Below, piece after piece: positions 1 to 9,790 of a stretch of DNA of 64,000 nt (within the stretch, counting starts at the first letter, position 1; every line of letters begins with the position of its first letter). The stretch is from assembly GCA_001510135.1 (NCBI GenBank), contig LFER01000020.1, forward strand, positions 17,195-81,194. The letters are read 5' to 3'. This stretch comes from Alphaproteobacteria bacterium casp-alpha6 (GTDB taxonomy: Bacteria; Pseudomonadota; Alphaproteobacteria; Rhodobacterales; Rhodobacteraceae). A model generated the notes under the pieces. The model did no database searches and was not told the DNA's origin. It saw nothing but the letters and a program-made list of their open reading frames with translations. The translations under genes were made by a program, and so were the position numbers.

Positions 1-1793
1 TCCATTTTCAGAGCAGATATAAATGCCTCCTGAGGAATATCGACTCGGCCGAATTGACGCATCTTTTTCTTGCCGGCCTTTTGTTTGTCCAAAAGTTTGC
101 GTTTGCGCGTCGCATCCCCACCGTAACATTTCGCCGTCACATCTTTGCGCAGAGCGGCGAGTGTTTCGCGTGCAATCACTTTGCCGCCAATCGCGGCTTG
201 GATGGGGATTTTGAACATATGGCGCGGGATAAGATCCTTGAGCTTTTCACACATCGCCCGTCCCCGCGTTTCCGCACGATCCCGATGCACCATAACTGAC
301 AGGGCGTCCACGGGTTCGTCGTTCACCAGAATAGACATCTTGACCAGATTATCCCGGCGATATTCCGTCATCTGGTAATCAAAACTCGCATAGCCTTTTG
401 TCACAGATTTAAGCCGGTCATAGAAATCAAAGACCACCTCGTTAAGAGGCAAATCATAGACAACCATCGCGCGGCTGCCCGCATAGGTGAGATCCTGTTG
501 GATGCCGCGCCGATCCTGACAAAGTTTCAACACGTCGCCAAGATATTCATCAGGGACAAGGATAGTTGCTTTGATCCGTGGTTCTTCAAGGTGATCCACT
601 TTGCTCAGATCTGGCATATCCGCAGGATTGTGCAGCTCGATCATTTCTCCGTCACGCATATAGATGTGATAAATCACAGAGGGCGCGGTTGTGATCAGTT
701 CGATATTATATTCACGTTCAATCCGATCACGAATGACCTCAAGGTGCAAAAGACCTAAAAATCCGCAACGAAATCCGAAGCCCAGCGCAGCCGAAGTTTC
801 CATTTCAAAACTAAAAGACGCGTCGTTTAGCGCCAATTTTTCAATTGCATCGCGCAGATCTTCAAATTCTGAACTGTCCACAGGGAACAGTCCGCAAAAT
901 ACCACAGGTTGACTTGGCTTGAACCCCGGCAATGCCGTTTCCGCGCCTTTTTTCTCATGGGTGATCGTATCCCCTACGCGGGTATCGCGTACCTGTTTGA
1001 TAGAGGCTGTGATAAAACCGATTTCTCCGGGCCCAAGCTCCGTAACATGTTCCATTTCAGGACGGAAAACCCCAATCCGGTCCACGTAATGCACGGACCC
1101 GTTGGACATCATTTTCACCCGATCCCCTTTTTTAAGGACACCGTGAATAATGCGCACAAGCACAACAACGCCCAGATAACTGTCGTACCAACTATCGACG
1201 AGCATCGCCTGTAAAGGTGCGGTTTTGTCCCCTTTGGGCGCAGGAAGGCGTTTAACGATCGCTTCCAGCGTTTCCTTGATGCCAATACCTGTTTTCGCGC
1301 TGACCTGAATGGCGTCGCTGGCGTCAATACCAATCACATCTTCGATCTGTTCGGCCACACGGTCACAATCGCTTGCGGGAAGATCGATTTTGTTGAGAAC
1401 AGGTACAATTTCATGATCGGCATCAATGGCCTGATACACATTGGCCAGCGTCTGCGCCTCAACCCCTTGGGTGCTGTCCACCACCAGAAGCGATCCTTCA
1501 ACCGCACGCATGGACCGGCTGACTTCATATGCAAAATCCACATGACCTGGCGTGTCAATCAGATTGAGGATGTAACGTTCGCCATCCTCTGCATCATATT
1601 CAATACGCACCGTATTGGCCTTGATTGTGATGCCCCTCTCGCGTTCGATATCCATCGAGTCGAGAAGTTGCTCTTTCATATCGCGATCCTTAACGGTCCC
1701 CGTCGATTGGATCAAACGATCGGCCAAGGTCGATTTCCCATGATCAATATGGGCAACGATTGAGAAATTACGGATATGGCTAAGTTCTGTCAT
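1..1793 (-). CDS. lepA: Elongation factor 4 (LepA), 3' tip outside window
   Basis: Translational GTPase that back-translocates or remodels stalled ribosomes. Seen: 597 codons starting [11 protein letters not shown], with the G1 motif AHIDHGKS at residues 14-21. The C-terminal [14 protein letters not shown] typical of LepA reaches the window edge, so only a few codons are missing (family about 600 residues). The start is the only upstream ATG, and there is no Shine-Dalgarno sequence before it. A -35/-10 pair ends 7 nt before the ATG, which suggests a leaderless mRNA (separate entry). Identity is secure. Confidence 0.97.
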   Translation of the reverse strand, partial: MTELSHIRNFSIVAHIDHGKSTLADRLIQSTGTVKDRDMKEQLLDSMDIERERGITIKANTVRIEYDAEDGERYILNLIDTPGHVDFAYEVSRSMRAVEGSLLVVDSTQGVEAQTLANVYQAIDADHEIVPVLNKIDLPASDCDRVAEQIEDVIGIDASDAIQVSAKTGIGIKETLEAIVKRLPAPKGDKTAPLQAMLVDSWYDSYLGVVVLVRIIHGVLKKGDRVKMMSNGSVHYVDRIGVFRPEMEHVTELGPGEIGFITASIKQVRDTRVGDTITHEKKGAETALPGFKPSQPVVFCGLFPVDSSEFEDLRDAIEKLALNDASFSFEMETSAALGFGFRCGFLGLLHLEVIRDRIEREYNIELITTAPSVIYHIYMRDGEMIELHNPADMPDLSKVDHLEEPRIKATILVPDEYLGDVLKLCQDRRGIQQDLTYAGSRAMVVYDLPLNEVVFDFYDRLKSVTKGYASFDYQMTEYRRDNLVKMSILVNDEPVDALSVMVHRDRAETRGRAMCEKLKDLIPRHMFKIPIQAAIGGKVIARETLAALRKDVTAKCYGGDATRKRKLLDKQKAGKKKMRQFGRVDIPQEAFISALKM

Positions 1794-1800
1794 ACTGCGT

Positions 1801-1829
1801 GATATGAGTTGAATTTTGGTATTGGTCAA
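1801..1829 (-). promoter_or_regulatory. Promoter of lepA, placing +1 at the start codon
   Basis: On the minus strand TTGACC (1829-1824), a 17-nt spacer and CATATC (1806-1801) form a sigma-70-like promoter. The -10 box ends 7 nt before the lepA ATG (1793), so transcription should begin at or next to the A of ATG. No GGAG-like sequence lies between. Inferred from spacing only. Confidence 0.5.
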
Positions 1830-1999
1830 GGGATGAAAATGCGCGGATCATAACCCGCTTTGATGGGTTTCTATCAGGTCATCCAAAGACATGGAAGTTT
1901 TGCCCATTCTAACAACCCTATCAGGTGAATTGACGTCATCGTTTTGTCTATGTTAGCGAGATCATGGGTCAGGGGATATCGATTGAGGAGACCGAACAG

Positions 2000-2305
2000 A
2001 TGTTCGCATCCAAAATCGGTGCCGTCGGTGCCATCCTTTTATTGTGCATACCATCGATCAGCTACAGTGAAGCTTTGAAAAAAGCCTGCATGGAGGCCAA
2101 ACAAATAAAATCCAGCAGGGTCTGTCAGTGTTTACAAAAAACGGCAGATCAGACTCTGACCAGATCGGAACAATTTCGTGTTGTCACATTTTTGAAAAAT
2201 CCCGATATTTCGCAGGCTGTCAAAGCATCTGAAAGCAGGACCGATAAGATATTCTGGTCCAAATTTTCCCGCTTTGGTCGACTTGCAGAACGACGTTGTT
2301 CATAA
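2000..2305 (+). CDS. Small secreted protein of unknown function
   Basis: A 101-residue protein with an N-terminal signal peptide (residues 1-19, hydrophobic IGAVGAILLLCIPSISYS). The mature part carries three cysteines in the first half (KKACMEA, SRVCQC) and one at the C-terminus. Related Rhodobacterales proteins with the CQC-xx-TADQTLTRS pattern are often mislabelled 'arginine transporter', and no function is established. The start at 2000 is preferred over 1964 because GAGGAG at 1985-1990 is correctly spaced and the signal peptide begins there. The gene converges on the hydrolase and their 3' ends overlap by 6 bp. Confidence 0.75.
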   Translation: MFASKIGAVGAILLLCIPSISYSEALKKACMEAKQIKSSRVCQCLQKTADQTLTRSEQFRVVTFLKNPDISQAVKASESRTDKIFWSKFSRFGRLAERRCS

Positions 2306-3064
2306 GCCTTGATTAAAAAACACTCTGAGCGCCTCCTCAAAGGCGCGCGGCCTCTCTGCATGGATCCAATGGCCCGCGTTGGGAATTCTGGCAAAAACGG
2401 CCGACGGGAAAAGCGTTTTGATTTTTTCACGCATTTGTGGCAGGACATAGCTGCTATTACCGCCTGAAAGAAACAGTGTTTTCTTTTCAAAATGACCCTT
2501 GGTGTCAGGAAAGCCCAGAATTTTGGGCATCTCTTTTTCAAGAATGTCCAAATTCAGCCGCCAGCGGCGGTGTTCGATGTCCACAGATTGAACAAAAAAA
2601 TCCCGCAGACCGGCGTCATCGATGCTCAGGCCCAATTGTTCGCGCACCTCTGCGCGGCTTTTCACGTTGGAGAAATCCACCGATTGCATGGCTTTGATGA
2701 ATTGCGTTTGATCATGTCCGTATGCGACTGGCGCGATATCGGCGATGCACAGGCGGGCAACCAGATCAGGATCTGTGATCGCAAGCACCATTGCCGCCTT
2801 TCCCCCCATCGAATGCCCCATCACATCACAGGGCGCGCCGATATGCGCGATGACATCTTTTAAATCTTGGGCAAGATCATGGTAACTGTGGCTTTGAAAC
2901 CAAGGGCTCGATCCGTGATTGCGATGGTCCACGGCAATCACGCGACGCGTATCTGAAAGCCGTTTTGCGATCACACCCCAATTTCGCCCAGACCCAAAAA
3001 GCCCGTGCGCGATGATCAATGGGGGATAATCCTTAGGTCCGGGATGGTCGATGAAATTCAACAT
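2300..3064 (-). CDS. Alpha/beta fold hydrolase (esterase, YbfF-like)
   Basis: A 254-residue cytoplasmic alpha/beta hydrolase. The nucleophile elbow GHSMGG (Ser85) and the C-terminal AGHWIH with the catalytic His near 232 are clear, and an HGLFGSGRNW oxyanion segment is at residues 20-29. The pattern matches the YbfF/abhydrolase-1 esterases, which cleave short-chain acyl esters; the physiological substrate is unknown. It lies 30 bp downstream of dapA on the same strand, so it may be co-transcribed with it. Confidence 0.85.
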   Translation of the reverse strand: MLNFIDHPGPKDYPPLIIAHGLFGSGRNWGVIAKRLSDTRRVIAVDHRNHGSSPWFQSHSYHDLAQDLKDVIAHIGAPCDVMGHSMGGKAAMVLAITDPDLVARLCIADIAPVAYGHDQTQFIKAMQSVDFSNVKSRAEVREQLGLSIDDAGLRDFFVQSVDIEHRRWRLNLDILEKEMPKILGFPDTKGHFEKKTLFLSGGNSSYVLPQMREKIKTLFPSAVFARIPNAGHWIHAERPRAFEEALRVFFNQGL

Positions 3065-3094
3065 CCCTTGTACCCTGGTTCATATTTTTGCGCC

Positions 3095-3970
3095 TTAATT
3101 GGTCAATCCTGCATGGCGCAATGCAGCACGCAGAAGGTCTTTTGTCCCCTCTGTCAAAGGCGTCAATGGCAGGCGGACTTCGTCACTGCAGAGCCCCAAT
3201 TCAGACATTGCAAATTTTACCCCCACAAGGCCGGGTTCGGTGAAAACCGCCTGATGAAGCGGCATGAGGCGATCCTGTATCTCAAGCGCTTTTGCGTAAT
3301 CGCCCGTTAGACAGGCGCTTTGCAATGCGGAGCATAGCGCAGGCGCGACATTTGCGGTGACCGAAATACAGCCTACCCCACCTTGCGCATTGAACCCATG
3401 TGCAGTGGCGTCTTCCCCAGAGATTTGTAAGAAATCCACTCCGCAGGTAATACGTTGTTGCGACACGCGCGACAGATCCCCTGTAGCATCCTTCACTCCG
3501 ATGATACGGGGAAGTTTTGCGAGTTCACCCATCGTTTTAGGCGACATATCCACCACGGAACGCGGTGGAATATTGTAAATTACAATCGGCAATTCCACCG
3601 CATCATGTAAGGTTGCGAAATGGGCATAGAGCCCTTCTTGTGTGGGCTTGTTGTAATAAGGTGTCACAACGAGGGCAGCATCGGCACCGACCGCTTTGGC
3701 GTGTTTCATGTGGCGCAGAGACTCGGCCGTATTATTCGAACCAGCACCGGCGACAACTGGCACACGTCCCGCCGCCGCTTTGACCGTTTCGGTGACCACC
3801 ATTTCATGTTCTTCATGGGTCAGCGTCGGGCTTTCCCCGGTGGTTCCAACAGGTACCAAACCGTGGGTTCCCTGTTCGATATGCCACTCCACCAACTTTT
3901 TGAGCGTATCCACATCCACCTGACCGTTTTTGAACGGTGTGACCAATGCAACAAGTGATCCTCTCAGCAT
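3095..3970 (-). CDS. dapA: 4-hydroxy-tetrahydrodipicolinate synthase
   Basis: Condenses pyruvate with aspartate semialdehyde in the first committed step of diaminopimelate/lysine synthesis. The 291-residue length fits. The Schiff-base lysine is Lys160 ([10 protein letters not shown]), with Tyr132 in IYNIPPRS and the TTGE loop at residues 43-46. The pathway partner lysA lies 20 kb away. An AGGAG-type site (RC of gctcct) lies just upstream of the ATG. It is divergent from the lytic transglycosylase gene. Confidence 0.96.
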   Translation of the reverse strand: MLRGSLVALVTPFKNGQVDVDTLKKLVEWHIEQGTHGLVPVGTTGESPTLTHEEHEMVVTETVKAAAGRVPVVAGAGSNNTAESLRHMKHAKAVGADAALVVTPYYNKPTQEGLYAHFATLHDAVELPIVIYNIPPRSVVDMSPKTMGELAKLPRIIGVKDATGDLSRVSQQRITCGVDFLQISGEDATAHGFNAQGGVGCISVTANVAPALCSALQSACLTGDYAKALEIQDRLMPLHQAVFTEPGLVGVKFAMSELGLCSDEVRLPLTPLTEGTKDLLRAALRHAGLTN

Positions 3971-4109
3971 CTAACGCTCCTTTCGCTGTATCTGTCTATC
4001 CAAATGAGTGAAGCAAATTATCGCCGAGGTACAGGAAGTCTCTGGCGATCTCAACCCAAAGCGCTACACTTCTAGGCAAATATCCGTTTCGCGCCAGAAA
4101 TTACAAGTT

Positions 4110-6041
4110 ATGTTAACCAAGGTTTTGGGAATTTTTTTGATTATTTCTTATGCGGCTGTGGCACAGGCAAACCCACGTCCGCTTGCGAATGCCTTTTCGG
4201 CAATGAAACAGGACAATTGGGACCTTGCCTTTGATCTCGCCAGCCGCGACGGAGAGATTGCACGCGATATTATTGAATGGCATTGGCATCGTGCGCAAAA
4301 AGGCACGGCAGAGGCCGCTTTGTCATTTTTGAACCAACGGCCCGATTGGCCGGGGCTTCCCTATTTCAGAAAACGCTCGGAAGGGTCTTTTCTAAGTGCA
4401 TCGATGAAACAGACAGCGCAGTTTTTCGCAAAAGAAGCCCCCCAAACGGCGGAGGGCGCCCTTGCATATGCCCGTGCCCTTGAGGCAGGCAAGCAGGCCA
4501 AAGACGCAAATGCTTTGATCAAGCGGGCTTGGGAAAGCTTTGAAATGGATGCAGAACTGCAGGACGCCTATGTAACGCAATACGGTTCGGTGATAAAATC
4601 CAGTTCGCCAGAACGCTTGCGCGAAATGCTCTGGCAGCAGAATTTTGGACAGGTGCGCGCCCTGTTGCCACATCTGACGTCCCAAGACCATGCACTGGCG
4701 ATGGCCTGTCTGGCGCTTTATGCCGGCAAAGATGGCGTAGATCCGCTTATTTCTAAACTGTCCAAATCCATGCGTAGTGAACCTGTGCTGGCCCATGCAC
4801 GGTTCACTTGGCGCATGAAAACACGGAACCGCTCTTCTGCTATTGAAATGATTCAAAGCGCCAGCAAATCGGCCAAATCGCTGGGACGGCCCGAAGTTTG
4901 GGCCGTGGATCGACGTACAATCGCGCGCGACCTTCTTTTTGATAAGAAATACAAAACTGCCTATCGTCTGGCGGCGAACCACCACCTCTCAAGTGGGACC
5001 GATTACTCAGATTTGGAATGGATTGCAGGATATACGGCGCTGCGTCATCTAAACGACCCGAAAACCGCACAGGTACATTTTGAACGCATGTTGTTGGCGG
5101 TCGATACACCCATATCTCTGGGGCGTGCCTATTATTGGCTTGCACAGGCACATAAAAAGCAGGGACGCACAGCTGAGGCACAAAAAATATTTGCACAGGG
5201 TGCTGAACATCAAACCAGCTTCTATGGGCTTCTGAGCGCCGAAGAAATTTCTGCCCCCTTCCCCTATCGCTTTGATCCTTTGCCAGAGCTACCTGATTGG
5301 CGAAGTGCCTCTTTTCGAAAAAGCAGCGTCTTCAAGGCCGCCATATTGCTCTTTGCATCCGGTGAAGACGCTCTTGGAGAACGGTTTATTACCCATCTGG
5401 CCGAAACTCTCAGCGATCGTGAAATCGATCAGATGACAGATTTTCTCGAAGAATATCAGCGTCCACATGTCCTTGTGATGCTCGGAAAGCGCAAGGCAAG
5501 CCAAGGTAAGAATTTTCCACGACCTTACTTTGCTCTGCATCCTTTAGCACAAGAGGGATATTCCGTTCCGGCACAGCTAAGCCTTTCTATTGCACGGCGT
5601 GAAAGCGAATTTGACCCCAAAGTCGTCTCGCCGGCTGGGGCGGCAGGCCTTATGCAGGTTATGCCCCGCACGGCGCGGGAGATGGCAGGAAAAATTGGGG
5701 TGCGCTATGATCAAAACCGCATGACACGCGACTGGAAATATAATGCCCGTCTGGGAACCGCCTATCTTAAGGAATTAAACGAACGCTTTGGCTCCAATCC
5801 GGTACTTGTCTCGGTTGCCTATAACGCAGGACCGACGCGTGCAGAAAACTGGAGCGCACTTTTAGGTGATCCGCGCAGCAAGAAAATAAATATTGTTGAT
5901 TGGATCGAAATGATCCCTTTTGATGAGACACGCAATTATGTGATGCGCACTGCCGAAAGTATTCCGATGTATCGGGCAAGACTGGGAAAAGATCCCCTTC
6001 CGGTCCCCTTTTCACAGTTCCTTCAGGGGGCTGGTTTTTAA
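4110..6041 (+). CDS. Soluble lytic murein transglycosylase (Slt70-like)
   Basis: Periplasmic enzyme that cleaves the MurNAc-GlcNAc bond of peptidoglycan to give 1,6-anhydro ends. From the ATG at 4110 the product is 643 residues and begins with a signal peptide (MLTKVLGIFLIISYAAVAQA). An alpha-helical superhelical U-domain follows. The C-terminal SLT domain has RRESEFDP (catalytic Glu near 498), GAAGLMQVMPRTA and VAYNAGP. An in-frame start at 4008 would add 34 non-signal residues and is not favoured. The 3' end overlaps the convergent EamA gene by 30 bp. Confidence 0.93.
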   Translation: MLTKVLGIFLIISYAAVAQANPRPLANAFSAMKQDNWDLAFDLASRDGEIARDIIEWHWHRAQKGTAEAALSFLNQRPDWPGLPYFRKRSEGSFLSASMKQTAQFFAKEAPQTAEGALAYARALEAGKQAKDANALIKRAWESFEMDAELQDAYVTQYGSVIKSSSPERLREMLWQQNFGQVRALLPHLTSQDHALAMACLALYAGKDGVDPLISKLSKSMRSEPVLAHARFTWRMKTRNRSSAIEMIQSASKSAKSLGRPEVWAVDRRTIARDLLFDKKYKTAYRLAANHHLSSGTDYSDLEWIAGYTALRHLNDPKTAQVHFERMLLAVDTPISLGRAYYWLAQAHKKQGRTAEAQKIFAQGAEHQTSFYGLLSAEEISAPFPYRFDPLPELPDWRSASFRKSSVFKAAILLFASGEDALGERFITHLAETLSDREIDQMTDFLEEYQRPHVLVMLGKRKASQGKNFPRPYFALHPLAQEGYSVPAQLSLSIARRESEFDPKVVSPAGAAGLMQVMPRTAREMAGKIGVRYDQNRMTRDWKYNARLGTAYLKELNERFGSNPVLVSVAYNAGPTRAENWSALLGDPRSKKINIVDWIEMIPFDETRNYVMRTAESIPMYRARLGKDPLPVPFSQFLQGAGF

Positions 6042-6893
6042 TCGTTCCCGCCACAAGGTAAATAGCCCCGCTCCAATGACAACCGCGCTGCCAAGGGCGA
6101 TGTGAAAGCTCAGCGTCTCTCCGAAGACGGCTATCCCGATCAGGGTGACAAAAACCAGATGGAAATAGGCGAAAGGCTGCAACACGCTGGCTTCTGCCAA
6201 TTCATAGCACTTGATCAACAACCAATGGCCTAGGGCTCCACTGACACACAATGTTCCCATCCAAAGCCAATCATTTGGCGTCATGTTTTCCCAAGACCAA
6301 ATTCCGACAAAGGTTGCCAGCACAGCACCCACGGTTCCAGTCCAGAAAAACGACGTACTGGTACGGTCAGTACGCGCGACATACCTATTTAACAGACCAT
6401 AGACAGCAAACAACAATGCAGAGATAAATGGCAATGCGGCTGCGATGCTGAAAACCCCTGCCCCCGGTTGCAGCACAATCAGCAATCCCACAAACCCGAT
6501 CCCAATTGCAATCCAGCGTCGCCAACCGACCTTTTCACCGAGAATCGGACCCGAAAGTGCCGCAATCATCAGTGGATAACAGGCAAAAATCGCGTGGCTG
6601 GCAATAAGGCCCAGATACGTAAAGCCCAGAATGGCAATCCAGATCTCAACCGCCAAAATGACCCCACGCAAAATTTGCAATCCCACAACGGGGGATCTGG
6701 CAACAGCCTTAATTCCGCCTTCTGTACGCGTTGCCAGCCAAAGAACGAAAGCCGCAAAAAACCAATAGCGGACCATGACAACCATCTCAACATTATAGGT
6801 TGACGCGAGATGCCTTGAAATCCCGTCCTGTGAGGCAAAAACAAACATGGTGAGGATCATCAACAAAATACCGCTACGGAGATTATTCTGCAT
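6012..6893 (-). CDS. DMT-superfamily transporter (EamA domains)
   Basis: A 293-residue inner-membrane protein with about ten hydrophobic helices in two EamA repeats, starting MQNNLRSGILLMILTMFVF. The family exports metabolites or amino acids, and the substrate cannot be read from sequence. Its start overlaps the mnmD stop by 11 bp, so translational coupling with mnmD is likely although the functions are unrelated. The 3' end runs into the lytic transglycosylase gene. Confidence 0.88.
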   Translation of the reverse strand: MQNNLRSGILLMILTMFVFASQDGISRHLASTYNVEMVVMVRYWFFAAFVLWLATRTEGGIKAVARSPVVGLQILRGVILAVEIWIAILGFTYLGLIASHAIFACYPLMIAALSGPILGEKVGWRRWIAIGIGFVGLLIVLQPGAGVFSIAAALPFISALLFAVYGLLNRYVARTDRTSTSFFWTGTVGAVLATFVGIWSWENMTPNDWLWMGTLCVSGALGHWLLIKCYELAEASVLQPFAYFHLVFVTLIGIAVFGETLSFHIALGSAVVIGAGLFTLWRERLKTSPLKEL

Positions 6894-7575
6894 CCTGTGC
6901 CTCTTTATATGCCAAGCTCATATGACGTTTTCGTCCATAACCTTTAATACGCTGGACCCGAAACCCGGCAGCTTCTAGGTTGCGCCTAACGAATCCGGCG
7001 GCGGTGTAGGTGGCAGCGCTTCCGCCATTTTTGGTGTGTTCAAAAACCGAACAAAGCAATTCTGCGCCCCAAAGCTCCGGATTTTTCGCCGGTGAAAATC
7101 CGTCAAGATACCAACAATCCGCGTTGTTTTCCCACTCCGGAAGCATTTTGCGAGCATCCCCCACCTTCAGATTAAGCACCACGTCCGGCCAGATCATTTG
7201 CCCCGTTTCCAAAAGGTCACTCCAACCGTCAATAAGCCCAGAAGACAGAGGGGCTAAATCTTCAAACGGAGCCAATGCGCGGGCAAGATCTACTTTTGTC
7301 AGCGGATAAGCTTCGAAGCTTGTGAACTGCAGCTGTCCAACCTGACCAGAGCGTCGCCATTCGAGCAGAGTTGCCAGAAAATTTAGTCCTGTGCCAAAGC
7401 CAAGCTCACCAATGGAAAACCCATCAACAAATCGCTCGGGCAACGTGTTGGCTTTTAAAAACACATGTTGTGTTTCACCAAAACCGTTTTCCAATGAATA
7501 GTAAGGATCATCAAAGCGCTTGGACACAGGGACCTGATCACCCTTCCATTCAAGATCAGGACAGACAGTTTTCAT
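6883..7575 (-). CDS. mnmD: tRNA U34 aminomethyl methyltransferase domain (MnmD type)
   Basis: SAM-dependent methylation of 5-aminomethyl-2-thiouridine at the wobble position, the last step of mnm5s2U34 synthesis. The 230 residues equal only the N-terminal half of E. coli MnmC. The SAM loop GELGFGTGLNF is at 56-66 and the DUF752 signature DGFSPAKNPELW is at 158-169. The oxidase half is a separate, divergently transcribed gene 65 bp away. The start is the ATG at 7575. Confidence 0.9.
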   Translation of the reverse strand: MKTVCPDLEWKGDQVPVSKRFDDPYYSLENGFGETQHVFLKANTLPERFVDGFSIGELGFGTGLNFLATLLEWRRSGQVGQLQFTSFEAYPLTKVDLARALAPFEDLAPLSSGLIDGWSDLLETGQMIWPDVVLNLKVGDARKMLPEWENNADCWYLDGFSPAKNPELWGAELLCSVFEHTKNGGSAATYTAAGFVRRNLEAAGFRVQRIKGYGRKRHMSLAYKEAQDAE

Positions 7576-7640
7576 GCACGCGCCTTGCGGAAGGTTTTAA
7601 TCACATCTAAGGCCTTTAGCCAAAGAATTAGGACGGCGCA

Positions 7641-8672
7641 ATGATGGATGTGACAATCAGGGGTGCAGGCATTTTAGGGCTTTCAATCGCTTGGGCCTGC
7701 GCATTACGCGGCGCCCGCGTGCAGGTGATTGACCCCAACGGCATCGGGGCTGGCGCCAGCGGCGGGATTGTCGGCGCACTTGCTCCCCATGTACCGGAAA
7801 ACTGGAACGCGAAAAAAGAATTTCAATTCCAAAGCCTGATCAAAGCTGAACCGTTCTGGGCGCAGGTCGAAGCGATGTCGGGAATATCTTCGGGCTATGG
7901 ACGCACCGGACGTGTTCAACCTATATCGGATGCAAGCCAGCTTGCCTTGGCCCATCAACGTGCCAAAAATTCAAAAACACTCTGGCGCGGCAAAGCCAGT
8001 TGGAGCGTATTGGACAACGCCCCCCGTTTTGCGCCAGCGTCTGCAACCGGATTTTGGATCACTGACACGCTAAGCGCCCGGCTTAACCCCCGTCTTGCCT
8101 GTGACGCCCTTGCGGAGGCGTTACGCCTGCGCGGCGTATCCTTTGCAAAAGAAGGAACAGATCAGGGAAAAACGCTTTGGGCCACAGGCGCACAAGATCT
8201 GTTTCACATTTCAAAAGTGCTGAACCGTCCTTTTGGCAATGGCGTGAAAGGACAGGCCGTACTATTTGATTTGGACCGCAGGGAATGCAGCCAAGTTTTT
8301 GCACAAAGCCTTCATTTTATCCCTCATGCGGACGGAACACTTGCGGTGGGTTCGACCTCTGAACGGCACTATGAGTGTGCAAGCTCAACAGATGAGAAGC
8401 TGGATCGTTTAATCACCGATGCTCTGGCAATCCTGCCGGAGATCAAATCTGCAAAACTGATCCTAAAATGGGCAGGCCTGCGTCCACGAACACAGTCCCG
8501 CGCCCCGGTATTGGGCGCGCATCCTCTTTACCCAGACGCCTATATTGCAAACGGCGGGTTTAAAATCGGCCTTGGGATGGCGCCAAGAATTGCAGAGGTC
8601 ATGGCCGATCTCATGCTGGAAGGTATTGATCACATACCAGACGATTTCCGCCCGGAAAAATCTTTGTTTTGA
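7641..8672 (+). CDS. FAD-dependent oxidoreductase, MnmC oxidase-like (DAO family)
   Basis: A 343-residue DAO-fold flavoprotein with the N-terminal dinucleotide motif GAGILG (residues 8-13) and GAGASGG at about 35-41. A C-terminal AGLRPRT...NGGFKIGLG pattern is typical of glycine-oxidase/MnmC-C proteins. Next to mnmD, the natural reading is the oxidative half of MnmC, which removes carboxymethyl from cmnm5U34. ThiO or another amino-acid oxidase cannot be excluded by sequence alone. Starts ATGATG; either Met is possible. Confidence 0.8.
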   Translation: MMDVTIRGAGILGLSIAWACALRGARVQVIDPNGIGAGASGGIVGALAPHVPENWNAKKEFQFQSLIKAEPFWAQVEAMSGISSGYGRTGRVQPISDASQLALAHQRAKNSKTLWRGKASWSVLDNAPRFAPASATGFWITDTLSARLNPRLACDALAEALRLRGVSFAKEGTDQGKTLWATGAQDLFHISKVLNRPFGNGVKGQAVLFDLDRRECSQVFAQSLHFIPHADGTLAVGSTSERHYECASSTDEKLDRLITDALAILPEIKSAKLILKWAGLRPRTQSRAPVLGAHPLYPDAYIANGGFKIGLGMAPRIAEVMADLMLEGIDHIPDDFRPEKSLF

Positions 8673-8678
8673 AAAGAC

Positions 8679-9206
8679 TCAAGGCTGTTTTTCAAACATG
8701 ATGGACACCTCGCCAAGCGGAAATCCCCATTTTGACATATAGGCCTTATTAAAGAGACGGTCAGGTGTTTGAAGCCACATGTAGTCGTTAAAGCTTACCC
8801 GCATCGTTCCATCCGGTACCGGCAAGTCAATGGTATACGCCCAATAGAAGGTGTCCCCGCTCTCTTCGCCCGAAGCAGTACCGATTACACCCGCGGCATC
8901 GCCCGTCCATGTGTTCTCACCGGTCTTCGACAGCGTCCATATACGCTGTTCCTCTGTCCCATCTGAATATGTGAAATCTTCGACCAATGTGAGCAGTTTT
9001 CCATCCCAAGTCCCACTGACATTCACAACAAACCTACGGCTGACGTTGCCCAAGATATCTTGAAACTGCCCATATGCGATGACCCGACCGTCAAAGAATT
9101 CTTCAAGATTTAATTGAAGATCAGAGAGCTTATCATCTTTCAGGGACGGTTTCAGACTGCATCCGGTCAGAACCAACACAAAAATAAGTACAAAAAACCG
9201 TTTCAT
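8679..9206 (-). CDS. DUF3833 lipoprotein
   Basis: A 175-residue outer-membrane-type lipoprotein. The signal peptide KRFFVLIFVLVLTGC ends in the lipobox LTGC, so Cys15 is the lipidated residue. The body is beta-rich (FFDGRVIAYGQFQDILG, TYSDGTEEQRIW), as in DUF3833 proteins, whose function is unknown. The start is the ATG at 9206 (GGA about 8 nt upstream), rather than an in-frame TTG 12 nt earlier. It sits 7 bp from the convergent FAD oxidase. Confidence 0.8.
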   Translation of the reverse strand: MKRFFVLIFVLVLTGCSLKPSLKDDKLSDLQLNLEEFFDGRVIAYGQFQDILGNVSRRFVVNVSGTWDGKLLTLVEDFTYSDGTEEQRIWTLSKTGENTWTGDAAGVIGTASGEESGDTFYWAYTIDLPVPDGTMRVSFNDYMWLQTPDRLFNKAYMSKWGFPLGEVSIMFEKQP

Positions 9207-9301
9207 TATAATTTCCAATTCTTATGGCGCGACTCAAAAGATATACGTAACAGACCTCCAAACTGGTTTTAAAATAATTGCAATTGTGGAAACTCCGCCC
9301 T

Positions 9302-9709
9302 TCATTTTAATTCATTTTGGATCAAACGCATAAACGCCCCGTCGTGACCTTCCAGACGGAGCGCATTATCCACCTGCACAGCGCGCGTCATTTTTGGCAA
9401 ATTTTGGAACAAAAGAAATTCTTCTTTCGATGCCACATCTGAAATACATCCCTTGCGGGTTGATGCGACAGAACCAATCTCAAACCCTGTTTTGGTTTCA
9501 CTAAATGATGCGAAAAACCTGTTGCAAGCCGCCTGTCCTCTTACCATTCCCTCAGAAAGATGCATGTTCGCCGGCACTGTCAAAGGAATATTGTTTATTT
9601 CTGTAACCCGCCACATTTCCCCTTGCATCAGGTTCGTTTGTACCGGTTTGCTGGATTGACAAGACATCGTGCAAAAAACGATGCCGAGATTTAAAATGAG
9701 ATACCGCAT
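9302..9709 (-). CDS. META/HslJ-domain lipoprotein
   Basis: A 135-residue protein with a short signal peptide ending TMSC (probable lipidated Cys17). The META-type core includes GEMWRVTEINNIPL, GQAACNRFFASFSE and a late STRKGCIS cysteine. META-domain proteins such as HslJ are envelope proteins linked to heat shock or antibiotic tolerance, with no defined activity. It is transcribed with the DUF3833 lipoprotein (95 bp gap), which suggests an envelope-stress pair. Divergent from the TrmO-like gene. Confidence 0.75.
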   Translation of the reverse strand: MRYLILNLGIVFCTMSCQSSKPVQTNLMQGEMWRVTEINNIPLTVPANMHLSEGMVRGQAACNRFFASFSETKTGFEIGSVASTRKGCISDVASKEEFLLFQNLPKMTRAVQVDNALRLEGHDGAFMRLIQNELK

Positions 9710-9790
9710 GCCCTTCTCCTTTGACAGGAAGACTGCCTGCGCGTTAGGTAAATCTCAAGTCGTTGAAATGAGATAGGCGGGAGAACGCCT

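Noticed and set aside
1837..1897. 19-codon minus-strand frame upstream of lepA (MGKTSMSLDD...)
   Set aside because: Lies upstream of the mapped-by-eye lepA promoter, is very short and has no recognisable feature.
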